This document shows, one piece after another, positions 1 through 9,160 of a stretch of DNA of 16,256 bases (positions are counted from its first letter, which is position 1; the number at the start of each line of letters is the position of its first letter). The notes under the pieces were generated by a model. That model had not been told where the DNA came from. It did no database searches and saw only the letters and a program-made list of their open reading frames with translations. Origin of the DNA: Ophiocordyceps camponoti-saundersi (nom. inval.) (lineage: Eukaryota > Ascomycota > Sordariomycetes > Hypocreales > Ophiocordycipitaceae); NCBI GenBank assembly GCA_003339415.1, contig PDHQ01000555.1:1-16256 (forward strand), in the 5' to 3' direction. The position numbers and the translations under genes are program-made.

Positions 1-119
1 TATAATATATATAATATATATAATATATATAATATATATAATATATATAATATATATAATATATATAATATATATAATATATATAATATATATAATATAT
101 ATAATATATATAATATATA
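1..119. repeat. 9-bp tandem satellite (TAATATATA)n
   Basis: About 13 nearly perfect head-to-tail copies of the 9-mer TAATATATA fill the left edge of the window and stop at the C at position 120. The repeat contains only A and T. It probably continues beyond the window, so its true length cannot be seen. Confidence 0.95.
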
Positions 120-576
120 CTTAAGCTATAAGGTTTATTATATAATATAGCTTATATATATATTATAAAAGATTAAGTTTTCCTTTTTAATTTCTATCTT
201 TTTAATTATATTAATATTAGTTAAAAGTTAAGCTAGTAATTAGCTATAAGATATTATTTACTTTTATAGTAAAAGTAATATTTATAATTATATATATTCT
301 TATAAGAGGAAAGAAGAGAAAAAAGCTATATATTACTTAGCCTTTATTTATTTATATCTTAATAATAAAGTATATACTGCCGCGCCCGTATACTAATTTA
401 TAGCTTACTTAGCTAACCTAATATATACTTTTATATAACTTACTTATTTCTATAAGGTATTTTCTATAACCTTACCTTAGTTTATTATTTTATTATAGCT
501 TTATAAGCTTAAGTAAGGCTTATAGTAGCGCTTTTTCCTACTCTTCGACCTTACCTTATTAGGCTTCTATCTCCTA
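120..576. other. AT-rich non-coding stretch
   Basis: This is mutated AT-rich DNA with no recognisable gene. The only compositional break is a small GC island near 378-392 (reads ctgccgcgcccg) and mixed sequence at 520-576. It may include the 5' part of the small retroelement whose 3' end lies at 577-680, but I could not find its left boundary or a target-site duplication. Confidence 0.5.
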
Positions 577-680
577 AGTAAGGGGTTTTCCTCTAAGCCC
601 TGCCCGGTTTTCCCCCCCTCCTTATATATAATAGTCCTAAATACTATTTAGGCCCCTAATATAAATTCTAATAATAATAA
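577..680 (+). mobile_element. 3' end of a SINE-like retroelement
   Basis: This stretch carries the 3' domain shared by the other retroelements in the window. It has a GGGGTTTTCC block at 582-591, a CCGGTTTTCC block at about 604-613, GGCCCCTAATATAAA near 651-665 (compare GGCCCCTAGCGTAAA in SINE2) and an ATAATAATAA tail ending at 680. Seventeen bases at 575-591 are identical to 9045-9061 in SINE1. Orientation is plus, judged from the tail. The 5' part is not identifiable, so this may be a truncated or strongly mutated copy. Confidence 0.6.
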
Positions 681-3429
681 GCTTTAAGCTTATTTATTAT
701 AATATTCTTATTTTTATCTTTTTTACTTACCTTATACCTTTTTAAAAGTTTTTAAAGTATAAAAAGTACTTTACTTTATATAAGCTTTACGCTATATACT
801 TTAGTAAGTAATATTATTATATTTTTATTGATTTTAGGATTTTATTTTAAATATATAAAAAATAGCTATAATTATATAAATATTATATAATATAGCTGAA
901 GCTATAATTAATCTAATCTCTTTTTCTTTAACTTTTTCTTACCGCTTTTTTTTATCTTTTTTCTAACTTAAAGGAAGAAAGCTTTTTATACTTACTCCTC
1001 CTTATTAATAATATAAAGTTAAAAGTAATCTTCTAAACTTTATTATTAAAAATACTTTAAAAGTAAAAAAAGATATATAATAGAAAAGTAAATTTATAAC
1101 TAATTATATAATATAAGGTGCTTTTCTTAATATATTATAAAGTACCCTTTCTTACTTTTCTTATATTTAGAGAAATTTTTAAAGTTTTATATTTTTTTAA
1201 ATTTTATAATTATATATAATAAATTATACTTATCCTAATATTAGATTACTTTATAACTTTTTATAAATAAGCTATAAAAATAAAAAAAGTTTTTTAAAAA
1301 AGTTTTTTTAAAAAATATAATAAAGCTAACTGCTTTTAGCCTAGTTTAGTAGCGGTAATAAAAAGGCTTAAGAAAAAAACGCTAAACTAAAATATATTAC
1401 TATTAAAAGCTCTTATAAGTATTAAATAAATAGTTCCTTAACTCTTTTTTATTTATAAAAGCGTTTAAAAAACTAAATTATAAAAAACGCTTAAAATAAA
1501 ATAATAACTATTACTAAGTTTATAATATAAAATAGTTTCCCTTATAAGAGGAAGGATTTAAGTAAGTATTTAGCTTTTAACTTTATTTTTATAACTATTA
1601 TAAAAGTTATATACCGTAACTTAAATCTTAAAAGAAACTTATAATAAAAACTCTATTAAATAAAATTTTAGCTTTTTTTTAAACCTTATAACTTTTTATA
1701 ATAAAGTACTATTTTTATTACTTATTTTAAAGCTTAAAATACTTAATTAAATAGTTCTCTATCTTTATTTTTTCTTTCTTATTATTTTTATATATTAAAA
1801 TTAACTTCTTATTCCTTTTTTTATAAAGATTTACTATCTAGCTTATCCCCTTATAGCTAGAAATCCCTTTTTATATTAGTTAAAAACGACTATTACTTAA
1901 AAAGTTACGCCTCTTAAGTATCTACTACGCTTGCTTAAGGTGTCCTTTTTCCCCTACTAAGCTAGTCTCTTTAATTTCTCTAAAAAACATTTAACTTTTA
2001 CTATATGCTTTTAATTACCTCTTAGGGAGAGCCTTCTTAAGTAACCTTGGCTAATTTTAATAGCTATTATAGTAATATAACTATAGGATTAAATAGTAAT
2101 TAGTATTAAGTTTTTAGACTAAGAACTTTCTTAGAAACTTTTTTTAAGCTTTTTAAAAAAGAAAAAAAAGAAAAGAAAAAGCTTTTATTACTTAATATAA
2201 TATAAAAGAGTTTAAATTAAACTTAGATAAGACTTAAAAAATTAATATTTTAAAATATAGTTTATTTACTTAATAGCTTCTTCTAATAAAGGAAAATAAA
2301 GAATAAAAAGTAAAAGCTACTTACCTTATATTAGTATTTTTTTTATAATTCTTTAATTATAAAAAAGCGTTATTATTTATTTTTTAAATTAATAGCTATT
2401 TAAAATAGTTTATCTTTCTAATTAAAGAGTTTTAAGCTTAAAACTTATACTAATATTATAATTATAAATATAAAATAATAACTTATAATAAAAAATCTAA
2501 TAAAACCTTAAAAAGAATCAAGTTTTTAATATTTTTATTATATTTTACTAATTTTACTATAAAGTAACTATTAAAAAATATTAAATTTTTTTTAAAAAAT
2601 AAGCTAAGTTGCACTTTTCTTTTAATACTAATTTAGCTTAAAACTTAATTTTTACTTCTCTTTTAACTATTATTATCTCTTTTTTTAATTACTTTTAGCC
2701 TTTTAATAAGGCTTTTTACTTATTATAATAAGTAAGTTATTTTTCTTTTATTTAATTTTTAATTAACTTTTTCTAGAGATTATAAGCTTATTTACTAAGC
2801 TGAGTTAAAAGATTATTTAAAAAATTACTTTTATAATATCTTTTTAAAGTTAAAAAATAACTTAATAAGTTTTCTACTAAGAATAGCTTTTATAGTTTAT
2901 TTTTAATATTTAATCCTTAGCTTTTAGAAATTTTTATTTAACTTAAATTATAACTTATATTTTTTTAAACTTTAAGCTATATTATAAGCTTTTAGGTAAA
3001 TTATTTATTTACTTAAAAGCTAAGGATTTTAATATTATAAGTAAAAGCTTCTTTTTTATTTTAATATTTTAAAAATAGCTATAAATTATATTAAAACTAG
3101 CCTGCCCCTTAATTAATTACTTTTAAGTTATTAACTTAATTATTCTATTTTTATTAAATAGCTTAGCTATACTTTTCCTTAAATATATTTTTTTTAAATA
3201 TAGCGCTATAATATTAATAATTTTAATAGCGTTAATATTAATTTTATTACTATTTTTATTTAAGTTTAAAACTATTATAGATAATTATACTTTTAACTAG
3301 CTTTACTTAATATCTGCTTAATATATAGCTATACGTAACCTTATTTTTATATTTTATTAGCCTTTCACCCTTATCTTTATCTTAAGCCTTATTAAGTAAC
3401 TTAATACTTAAGTGAATAATAGTATTAGC
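681..3429. other. RIP-mutated AT-rich DNA, no gene recognised
   Basis: About 2.75 kb of almost pure A+T with CpA and TpG nearly missing. I found no frame with recognisable protein motifs on either strand. Parts at about 1890-2060 keep some TpG and CpA (for example gcttgctt, ggtgtcc, ccttggc) and so are slightly less mutated. Most likely this is one or more degraded transposable elements, but family and boundaries cannot be read by eye. Confidence 0.5.
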
Positions 3430-3580
3430 ATATAAATAAAGATTCTAAGCTAAGGAGAAAAGAAGGAAAAGAGAGAAAAACTCTCGTAGGCGAAATCCTA
3501 GTAAAATATATTAAGGCATATACTAGTAGAGATAAGAGAGGGTATAGTAAAATCTTAGTAAGGAAGCGATTATATTTCCT

Positions 3581-3654
3581 AGTAATTTCCTTTAAGGTTT
3601 TTCTAAGTAATTTCCCTTAAGGTCCTTTTAAATAATTTTATAATAAGGTTTCTA
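3581..3654. repeat. 25-bp tandem repeat, three units
   Basis: Three consecutive units at 3581-3605, 3606-3630 and 3631-3654 share the pattern AGTAATTTCC-TTAAGGT-TTTCTA. Units 1 and 2 differ at only a few positions; unit 3 is more diverged. They lie inside the relic at 3430-3925. Confidence 0.7.
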
Positions 3655-3657
3655 AGG

Positions 3658-3667
3658 GTCACGTGAC
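3658..3667. other. GTCACGTGAC palindrome
   Basis: A perfect 10-bp palindrome with a CACGTG (E-box type) core. It keeps one CpA and one TpG although the surrounding sequence has lost nearly all such dinucleotides. CACGTG is a binding core for bHLH factors in fungi; a function here is only a possibility. Confidence 0.5.
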
Positions 3668-3801
3668 TATAATCGGAAATCTTTAAAAATTACCGTAAAA
3701 TATTTAAGGGAAATCCTTATAAGTGCTAGCGCGTAATAGATAAAAAGAAAAGTATAAAGAAAGGAAAGTTTATAAAGCGTAATAAGGAGGGAAATTATAA
3801 A

Positions 3802-3895
3802 GCGGTATAATATAAGGCAGCGCGGGGCGGTATAAGGTATTATAAGGCGGTATAAAGTAATATAATATAAGGTAATATAGCGTAAGGTAAAGGAA
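3802..3895. repeat. Degenerate pentamer minisatellite (RIP-mutated GCGGT)
   Basis: The sequence divides into 5-mers such as GCGGT, ATAAG, GCGGG, GTAAT and ATAAT. If each TA is read back as TG, it becomes the same GCGGN pentamer array seen, unmutated and on the other strand, at 13122-13210. Confidence 0.6.
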
Positions 3896-3925
3896 GGAAA
3901 GTTTAAAAAAGGTAAGGCGAAAATG

Positions 3926-4314
3926 TAAGGTAGCTACTTTATTATTTATTAATAATTAAAAAAGAGGAGGCTATATTTTTTTTCTTTTTTACCTTTTTCT
4001 TTCTTTTCTCTTTTTTCTTTTTATTATTTTTAAAAAAAAAGTATATTTTAACCTTTTTTTTTAATTTTTTCTTTTTTTTTTATTTTTATAAGAAAAAGAT
4101 AATAATAAAAGTTATATTATTATATTAATAAAATAATAATAATAAAAATACTTAAAATTATTTATAATAAGCTTTATAACCTCCCTTATATTATATTAAT
4201 AACTTAGCTAGCTAAGTATAAAATCTTATATTAAAAATAATAAAATAAGTAATATTATATTATATTAATTATATATAAAGCTAACTAAATATATAAGCTT
4301 TTACTTAGTTAATT
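3926..4314. other. Polypyrimidine and AT-rich spacer
   Basis: Contains a long T/C tract at about 3975-4080 on the plus strand with only short A-rich interruptions, then AT-rich DNA up to the TSD of element A. No gene or RNA is seen. Confidence 0.6.
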
Positions 4315-4331
4315 ATTTTAATTATATTAAA
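4315..4331. repeat. Left target-site duplication of element A
   Basis: The 17-mer attttaattatattaaa is repeated exactly at 6219-6235. It flanks element A on both sides and ends directly at the element's terminal tail. Confidence 0.75.
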
Positions 4332-4430
4332 TAATAACTTATACGCTAGTATATTTTATATAGCTTAGAACTATCTTATATATATTCTAAAAAGGGGAAA
4401 AACCGGAGAACTTAAAGTAAAACCCTCCCC
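4332..4430 (-). other. Shared 3' domain in element A
   Basis: On the minus strand this reads GGGTTTTAC, then CTCCGGTTTTTCCCC (about 4394-4408), an AT-rich segment, ACTAGCGTA (core TACGCTAG on the plus strand, 4342-4349) and the TTATTA tail. The same order and spacing occur at the 3' ends of B, SINE1, SINE2 and the relic at 577-680. Confidence 0.7.
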
Positions 4431-6218
4431 TTAAGCGTTACCTTAGCTTTAGGTTAGACCCTGCCTTTACCTAGTACTTTATATATTTAATAAGTTAGGT
4501 ATTAATTAGTAATTTAGAAGCTAATATTTCCCCTAAAGCGGACTTCGCGGTAATAAAAGTAAACGTAAACTAAGTTTAATATAAAGTCCGTATAGCTTAC
4601 TTATCTTCCTAATTATTCTTATCGCTATAAACTAAATCCCTATATTCGATTAAAGTAACCTTAATAATTTAATTTATTAAAGCCTTATTAGCGTAGCTTA
4701 GGAATATATTAAGGTTTTATTATTTTATAATAAACCCTATAATAGCTAGTTTTAAAAAATAGCTAAATTATTATAATAAAGCTACGGATAAGTATAAAGT
4801 TAAAGTTAAAGGAGGAGGTATTATTATATTTGCTTTTTAGTATTTCCGCTCTAGCTATTATTAGTTTCCGGTTAGCGCCGGAGGGGGAGAAAAAAAGGTA
4901 ATATATATAGAGTTCCGGTTCGTAAACCTCTAAAGTTAAGTAATATATATATCCTTCGCCTAATCTTATACTATTTTTATTTTAAAGTAAAATTAACTTT
5001 ACTTAAAATAAGACTTTTAATAAAAAAAATAATAATATAGTTTTTTCTTATAAGTTATAAAATAAGCGGACTTACCTTTTATATATAAAATAATAAAATA
5101 TTTATTATATTATAGCTTTATTATATAATATTTAGTAATATATTTAAGTTAGTAATATTTAAAATATTAATAAAATTAAACTTTTAATATATATAATTTA
5201 GCGTTAAAAATCTCCGCTTATATTATTATACTTTTATTATAAATTTAATTTATATCCGCTACGCTATTAATAATAATTACTAAGGAATTCTACTAAGTTT
5301 TAGAATAATATCTTTTCGCGTATAATTATATTACTAAAACCTTATTTAATAACTTAATCTTTTTTTAAAAAGCTTCCTTACCGCCTTATTATAAAGCTTA
5401 CGCTAATATTTTTTTATAATAAAAATATAACCTCCGCTATTTAAATATACTTTTTCTTTAAAAATAATATAAAGCTACTTTAAATTAAACTAAAGCTTAT
5501 AAAAAATATTTTAAAATATTATTATAATATTACCGCTAAGTAATTTCCTTATTATAAAAGCTTAGCCTTACTTATAAAATTTATAATTAGTATTTATTAT
5601 AATTACCTTAAAGCTTTAAACTTAAAATAGAATAGCTATAAAATTAAAATAAATTATAAGCTATTACTTATATTACTTAGGAACTTATTTTTTAATAATT
5701 TTTTTTAGCGCTTTAGCTATAATTATAGCTTATATTAAAGAAATTCCGCTCCCCCTAAAGTTATAAAAAAGAGAGGAAACTATAGCTATAATAGCTAAGG
5801 AGATATTACTAACTAATAAAGTTAGAGTAAAGGGGGCACCTCCTTAAACCCTCTTAGACTCCGCTACTTATTTAATAATTATTTATATAAAAATAAAAAT
5901 ATCTCCTAAAATAATCTTATTAATACTTACCTTAGCTTTTAATAAGGTAATAAATATAATAAACTTTTAAGTTTAAGATTATTATAATTTAAAGTAAAGT
6001 TATATTCTAAGTAAAAAATTTTTATATTTATAATTAACTTATATAGCGTTACTTTTCTTTTTAAAGTTACTTTAAGCGCGGCTAGCTATTATTATAAGGT
6101 AATAAAGGGAGCGGAGTTTGCTTATAATATAAGAATAAAAAGTCTATATTTATATTACTATAAGCGTATAGCTTATAAAATATATAAAAGTTTAACTTTA
6201 GCTAAGTTAAGTTTTATA
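4332..6218 (-). mobile_element. Retroelement copy A (unrecognised, non-LTR-like)
   Basis: This 1,887-bp element is repeated, with substitutions mostly of C/T and G/A type, at 7551-10023 (copy B, where SINE1 interrupts it). Exact 17-bp flanking duplications and a TTATTA tail at the left end indicate target-primed retrotransposition in minus orientation. At the right, A runs about 26 bp further than B, as expected if B is slightly 5'-truncated. There are no LTRs or terminal inverted repeats. The minus strand from about 5075 to the TAG at 4387-4389 may be a RIP-damaged frame, but stop density is close to background and I recognise no protein motif. It could be a 5'-truncated LINE or a long non-autonomous element. 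The last 100 bp on the minus strand carry the shared 3' domain. Confidence 0.75.
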
Positions 6219-6235
6219 ATTTTAATTATATTAAA
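6219..6235. repeat. Right target-site duplication of element A
   Basis: Exact second copy of the 17-mer found at 4315-4331, placed immediately beyond the 5' end of element A (minus orientation). Confidence 0.75.
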
Positions 6236-6351
6236 GCTTAATATAAATATTAAAAAATAAATAAAGTTAAAAATAAAGTTAAGGTAAAAGCTTAGTTTAA
6301 ATTAAAATTTAAAATATTAACTAAATTATAAATTTATTTAAATAAGTTATA

Positions 6352-6356
6352 TATAA
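6352..6356. repeat. Left 5-bp TSD of the Copia element
   Basis: TATAA precedes the left LTR and recurs at 16121-16125 right after the right LTR. Five bases is the usual duplication length for Ty1/Copia integrases. In such AT-rich DNA a chance match is quite possible, so the weight comes from its exact placement. Confidence 0.55.
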
Positions 6357-6633
6357 TATTAAAGTATTTTATAATACCTTATAGCTTTATATTATTACCT
6401 TATAGCTTTATATTACTATATAGCTTACTTAAGTTATAAGGACTTTTTATATAAGATCCTTCTAACTTTATAACTTCTTACTTTACTTTTTATATTCCTT
6501 ACTATTACTTTATATACTTAATTAAGTATTTAAATAGCTACCCTCTTTATAAATTATATATAAAAGGGTAATTATAAGAATATACTTCTTTTTAAAACCC
6601 CCTTAATATTAGTATTAAATAGCTTATCTAATA
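6357..6633 (+). repeat. 5' LTR
   Basis: A 277-bp direct repeat of 15846-16120. It begins TATTAAAG and ends TCTAATA, which fits TGTTA...TAACA termini after conversion of the terminal TG and CA to TA. It keeps more C and G than the right LTR. It should contain the promoter and 5' transcript start of the element, but no individual signal is clear in this composition. Confidence 0.85.
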
Positions 6634-6904
6634 TTAATTAATATATTAGGTAATATATAAATTAGCTAAAATAGAAAAAATAATTATAAATAAAAAGATT
6701 AATAATTTATTATACTTAGCTTTACTTTTTAATATAATTTAATAATATATATAATAGCTACTTTATATAAAAAAAAATAAATACTTTTTATACTAAGCCT
6801 CTTTTTAGATAATAAATAATAGCTTTATATGCCTTATTATTTAATAAAGACTCTTATACGCTCTTAGCACTTTTAAACGCGCTTACGCCCGCGCTTACCT
6901 ACCC

Positions 6905-7550
6905 TAAACTAACTTAAGTAACTTTAAAACTAACTTAAACCTAGGCTTAGGAACTTAACTTATTTATATATAAAAAGATAGCTAAAGGAAATATTATTCC
7001 GGTTTATATATAGTAAGTAAAAACTAGCCCGGATTTCTAAAAACTAACTTAAAAATAATAAATAAGCCTTAAGGTATTAAGCTTATAATATATATAAATA
7101 AAATTATATATAAAGCTATTTACTTAAGGATTAAAAGCTCCCTCCTTACTAGTAACGCCTAGGAAGACTTTTATAAGTAAACTAAATATTAAGTAAAGTA
7201 AGTTTCCCGCTTATTTTTTTAAGCCTTCTTATAGCTTCTTAAGAAATAAGTTATTACTATATAATAAATTAATAGCTTTATTAAGAAATTCCTTATAATA
7301 ATTAAAGCTTTATATAATTATATTTTTATAACTTTAATAATTATAATAACCCTTACCTTAAAGCTTACTTAAAAGATTATTTTATTAATTAAGGTTCCTC
7401 TTTATAAAACCTTTAATATAACTCTTAATATAATAACCCTTAGTATAACTTTATATAAAGTAAAGAAAATACTAAACTTATTTATAGCTTTTATAATAAT
7501 CTTAAAAAGCCTAGCTTTTATCCTCTTTCTTATATAATTAATTTATAATA
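6905..7550 (+). pseudogene. Copia gag, N-terminal part (RIP-mutated)
   Basis: A plus-strand frame reads through a Gag-like segment with many in-frame TAA/TAG codons. A readable stretch around 7110-7170 (residues AIYLRIKSSLLTS) resembles the region of Copia Gag where small charged helices precede a conserved Trp. The start codon cannot be located because ATG is a TpG site and is mutated. The frame is broken at 7550 by element B, whose TSD (7531-7550) is made of gag sequence, and continues after 10043. Gag forms the virus-like particle of the retrotransposon. The assignment rests on position and weak similarity. Confidence 0.5.
7531..7550. repeat. Left target-site duplication of element B
   Basis: The 20-mer tatataattaatttataata is repeated exactly at 10024-10043. 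It was a single gag sequence before B inserted. Confidence 0.85.
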
Positions 7551-8534
7551 ATAATAATATTTATATACTAATATACTTTATATAGCTTAAAACTATCTTA
7601 TTTATATTTTAAAAAGAGGAAAAACTAGAAAGCTTAAAGTAAAACCCTCCCCTTAAGCGTTACCTTAGCTTTAAGTTAAACCCCGCTTATACTTAGTATT
7701 TTATATCTTTAATAAATTAAGTATTAATTAGTAATTTAAAAGCTAATATTTCCCTTAAAGTAAACTTTATAATAGTAAGAGTATATATAAACTAAGTTTA
7801 ATATAAAGTTTATATAGCTTATTTATTTTTCTAGCTATTATTATTATTATAAACTAAATCCGTATATTTAATTAAAATAGCCTTAATAATTTAATTAATT
7901 AAAGCTTTACTAATATAGCTTAAAAATATATAAAAGTTTTACTATCTTATAATAAATTTTATAATAGCTAGTTTTAAAAAATAGCTAAATTATTATAGCG
8001 GAGTTATAAATAAATATAAAGTTAAAGTTAAAAGAAAAGGTATTATTATATTCGCTTTCTAGCGTTTCCGCCCTAGTAATTATTAGTTTCTAGTTAACGC
8101 TAAAAAGGGAGAAAGGGCAGTATATATAAAGCTTTAATTTATAAATCTCTAAAGTTAAGTAATATACGCGTTCTTCGCCTAATCTTATACCGCTTTTATT
8201 TTAAGGTAAAGTTAACTTTACTTAAGGTAAAATCCTTAATAAAAAAATAATAATATAATCTTTTCTTATAAGCTATAAAATAAGTAAACTTACTTTTTAT
8301 ATATAAAATAGTAAAATATTTATTATATTATAGCTTTATTATATAATATTTAATAATATATTTAAATTAATAATATTTAAAATATTATTAAAGTTAAACT
8401 TTTAATATATATAATTTAATATTAAAAATCTCCGCTTATATTATTATATTTTTATTATAAATTTAACTTATATCTACTATATTATTAATAGTAATTATTA
8501 AAAAACTCTATTAAGTTTTAAAATAATATTTTTT

Positions 8535-8548
8535 TATATATAATTATA
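8535..8548. repeat. Left target-site duplication of SINE1
   Basis: tatatataattata is repeated at 9147-9160. Copy A shows the single-copy empty site at about 5318-5331 (gcgtataattata), so the duplication is supported by a paralogous empty locus. The exact length is uncertain because the SINE ends in (TA)n. Confidence 0.75.
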
Positions 8549-8629
8549 GCCCTCCTAGCGTAATAGTTAAGCGTTTAGAGATATTAGTCTCCTATAAGAG
8601 AGGTAGTCGGTTCGAATCCGGCGGAGGGT
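8549..8629 (+). tRNA. tRNA-like head of SINE1 (probably not a functional tRNA)
   Basis: The 81-nt segment folds with a 7-bp acceptor stem (GCCCTCC with GGAGGGT, one G-U), a D arm (GCGT/GCGT around AATAGTTAA) and a perfect T arm (GTCGG/CCGGC, loop TTCGAAT). Box B at 8609-8619 (GGTTCGAATCC) matches the consensus; box A at 8556-8567 has AG in place of the usual GG. The anticodon arm is not canonical: GAGA (8578-8581) and GAGA (8598-8601) compete for the same TCTC (8588-8591), so no anticodon can be assigned safely. The nine extra bases over a standard tRNA could be an intron remnant or divergence. A tRNA scan might report it, but its place at the head of a TSD-flanked insertion marks it as SINE-derived. 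Confidence 0.7.
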
Positions 8630-8645
8630 ATAGGTATTTTTCACC

Positions 8646-8790
8646 CTAACTATATAGCCGGGGTACGGTCTAACCCCGGCATAACCCCGGTAGGAGTAGT
8701 AACCCTACCGGGCTCCTTCCCTCCCTCGGTAGGAGTAATAACCCGGCCGAGGCTTAAGTAAAGTAAGGCGCGAGGTAAGGGTATAGTTAG
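8646..8790 (+). ncRNA. Predicted branched hairpin cluster in SINE1 RNA
   Basis: Three GC-rich hairpins follow each other: 8657-8680 (GCCGGGG/CCCCGGC, 7 bp), 8687-8711 (CCGGTAGG/CCTACCGG, 8 bp) and 8724-8752 (CCTCGG/CCGAGG, 6 bp). Hairpins 2 and 3 share GGTAGGAGTARTAACCC. A 9-bp pair, CTAACTATA (8646-8654) with TATAGTTAG (8782-8790), can close the set into one multibranched domain. The RNA function is unknown; a structured SINE body is the simplest reading. Confidence 0.55.
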
Positions 8791-9048
8791 ATAATATAAG
8801 TTATTAGAGGAATAGGTCCCCTTTAATAGCGACTATAATCTAGTAATAGAATATAATTATAAAGTAATATATCTTCGCTATAGTATCTGCCGATATACGT
8901 ACCGGAATTACTTAGAATTTAGATAAGACGTGCGATAAGAAATATAGGTACCTCTCGCTTAGGACTAGCGTAATTTCGGATACTTCTTATAATAATTAAG
9001 CTTTCCGATATAATATAATTAGCTTATAAGCTAGCTAAATATATTAAG

Positions 9049-9146
9049 TAAGGGGTTTTCCCCCGGGCACTCCGGTTTTTCCTCTTTATTAAATAATTAT
9101 ATATTTAGATACCTATATAAGTTACTAGAGTAATATAATATATATA
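9049..9146 (+). other. Shared 3' domain and (TA)n tail of SINE1
   Basis: Contains GGGGTTTTCCC (9052-9062), CTCCGGTTTTTCC (9070-9082), an AT-rich segment, ACTAGAGTA (core 9125-9132) and a terminal TA repeat. The blocks follow the order seen on the minus strand of element A. Confidence 0.7.
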
Positions 9147-9160
9147 TATATATAATTATA
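9147..9160. repeat. Right target-site duplication of SINE1
   Basis: Second copy of tatatataattata; the B sequence homologous to A resumes directly afterwards at 9161. Confidence 0.75.

Larger units (their letters stand above)
3430..3925 (-). mobile_element. Relic related to SINE2 (minus orientation)
   Basis: The block 3753-3777 (tataaagaaaggaaagtt and onward) followed by pentamer repeats matches the reverse complement of 13226-13251 plus the (CCGCN)n head of SINE2 at 13122-13210. Read on the minus strand, both elements start with the GC pentamers and continue into the same pyrimidine-rich segment. Here the pentamers are RIP-mutated (GCGGTA for GCGGTG). The rest, with a 25-bp tandem repeat and a CACGTG palindrome, has no counterpart in SINE2. 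The 3' boundary is unclear and the limits given are approximate. Confidence 0.45.
8549..9146 (+). mobile_element. SINE1, a 598-bp tRNA-derived SINE
   Basis: An insertion present in B and absent from A. It begins with a tRNA-like head containing Pol III box A and box B (8549-8629), continues through a hairpin-rich body (8646-8790) and an unrecognised middle, then ends in the shared 3' domain and a (TA)n tail. SINEs are non-autonomous RNAs transcribed by Pol III and reverse-transcribed by a partner LINE. The similar 3' ends of A and B make that element family, or its intact relative, the likely partner. SINE1 is clearly more GC-rich than its host DNA, so it is the youngest or least mutated layer, yet CpA is still rare in it. 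Confidence 0.8.

Noticed and set aside
1330..1870. Minus-strand frame with a run resembling KDREL...ALK, considered as a gypsy RNase H relic
   Set aside because: Stop density is at the random level, the motif is short, and no neighbouring catalytic motif supports it.
2716..2735. 20-bp AT palindrome (tacttattataataagta core)
   Set aside because: Palindromes of this length are common by chance in nearly pure A/T sequence, and nothing around it suggests a site.
3581..3654. Spaced repeats as a CRISPR-like array
   Set aside because: The three units are directly adjacent without spacers, and the setting is eukaryotic transposon DNA.
120..6350. Short open frames on both strands that could be called hypothetical genes
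   Set aside because: In DNA this AT-rich and TpG-poor, ATG and TGA are both rare and short open stretches are expected. None has recognisable motifs or conservation between copies A and B as protein.
8549..8629. A functional nuclear tRNA gene
   Set aside because: No regular anticodon arm, and it is the first part of a TSD-flanked insertion with a SINE-like tail. It is kept as a tRNA-like head.
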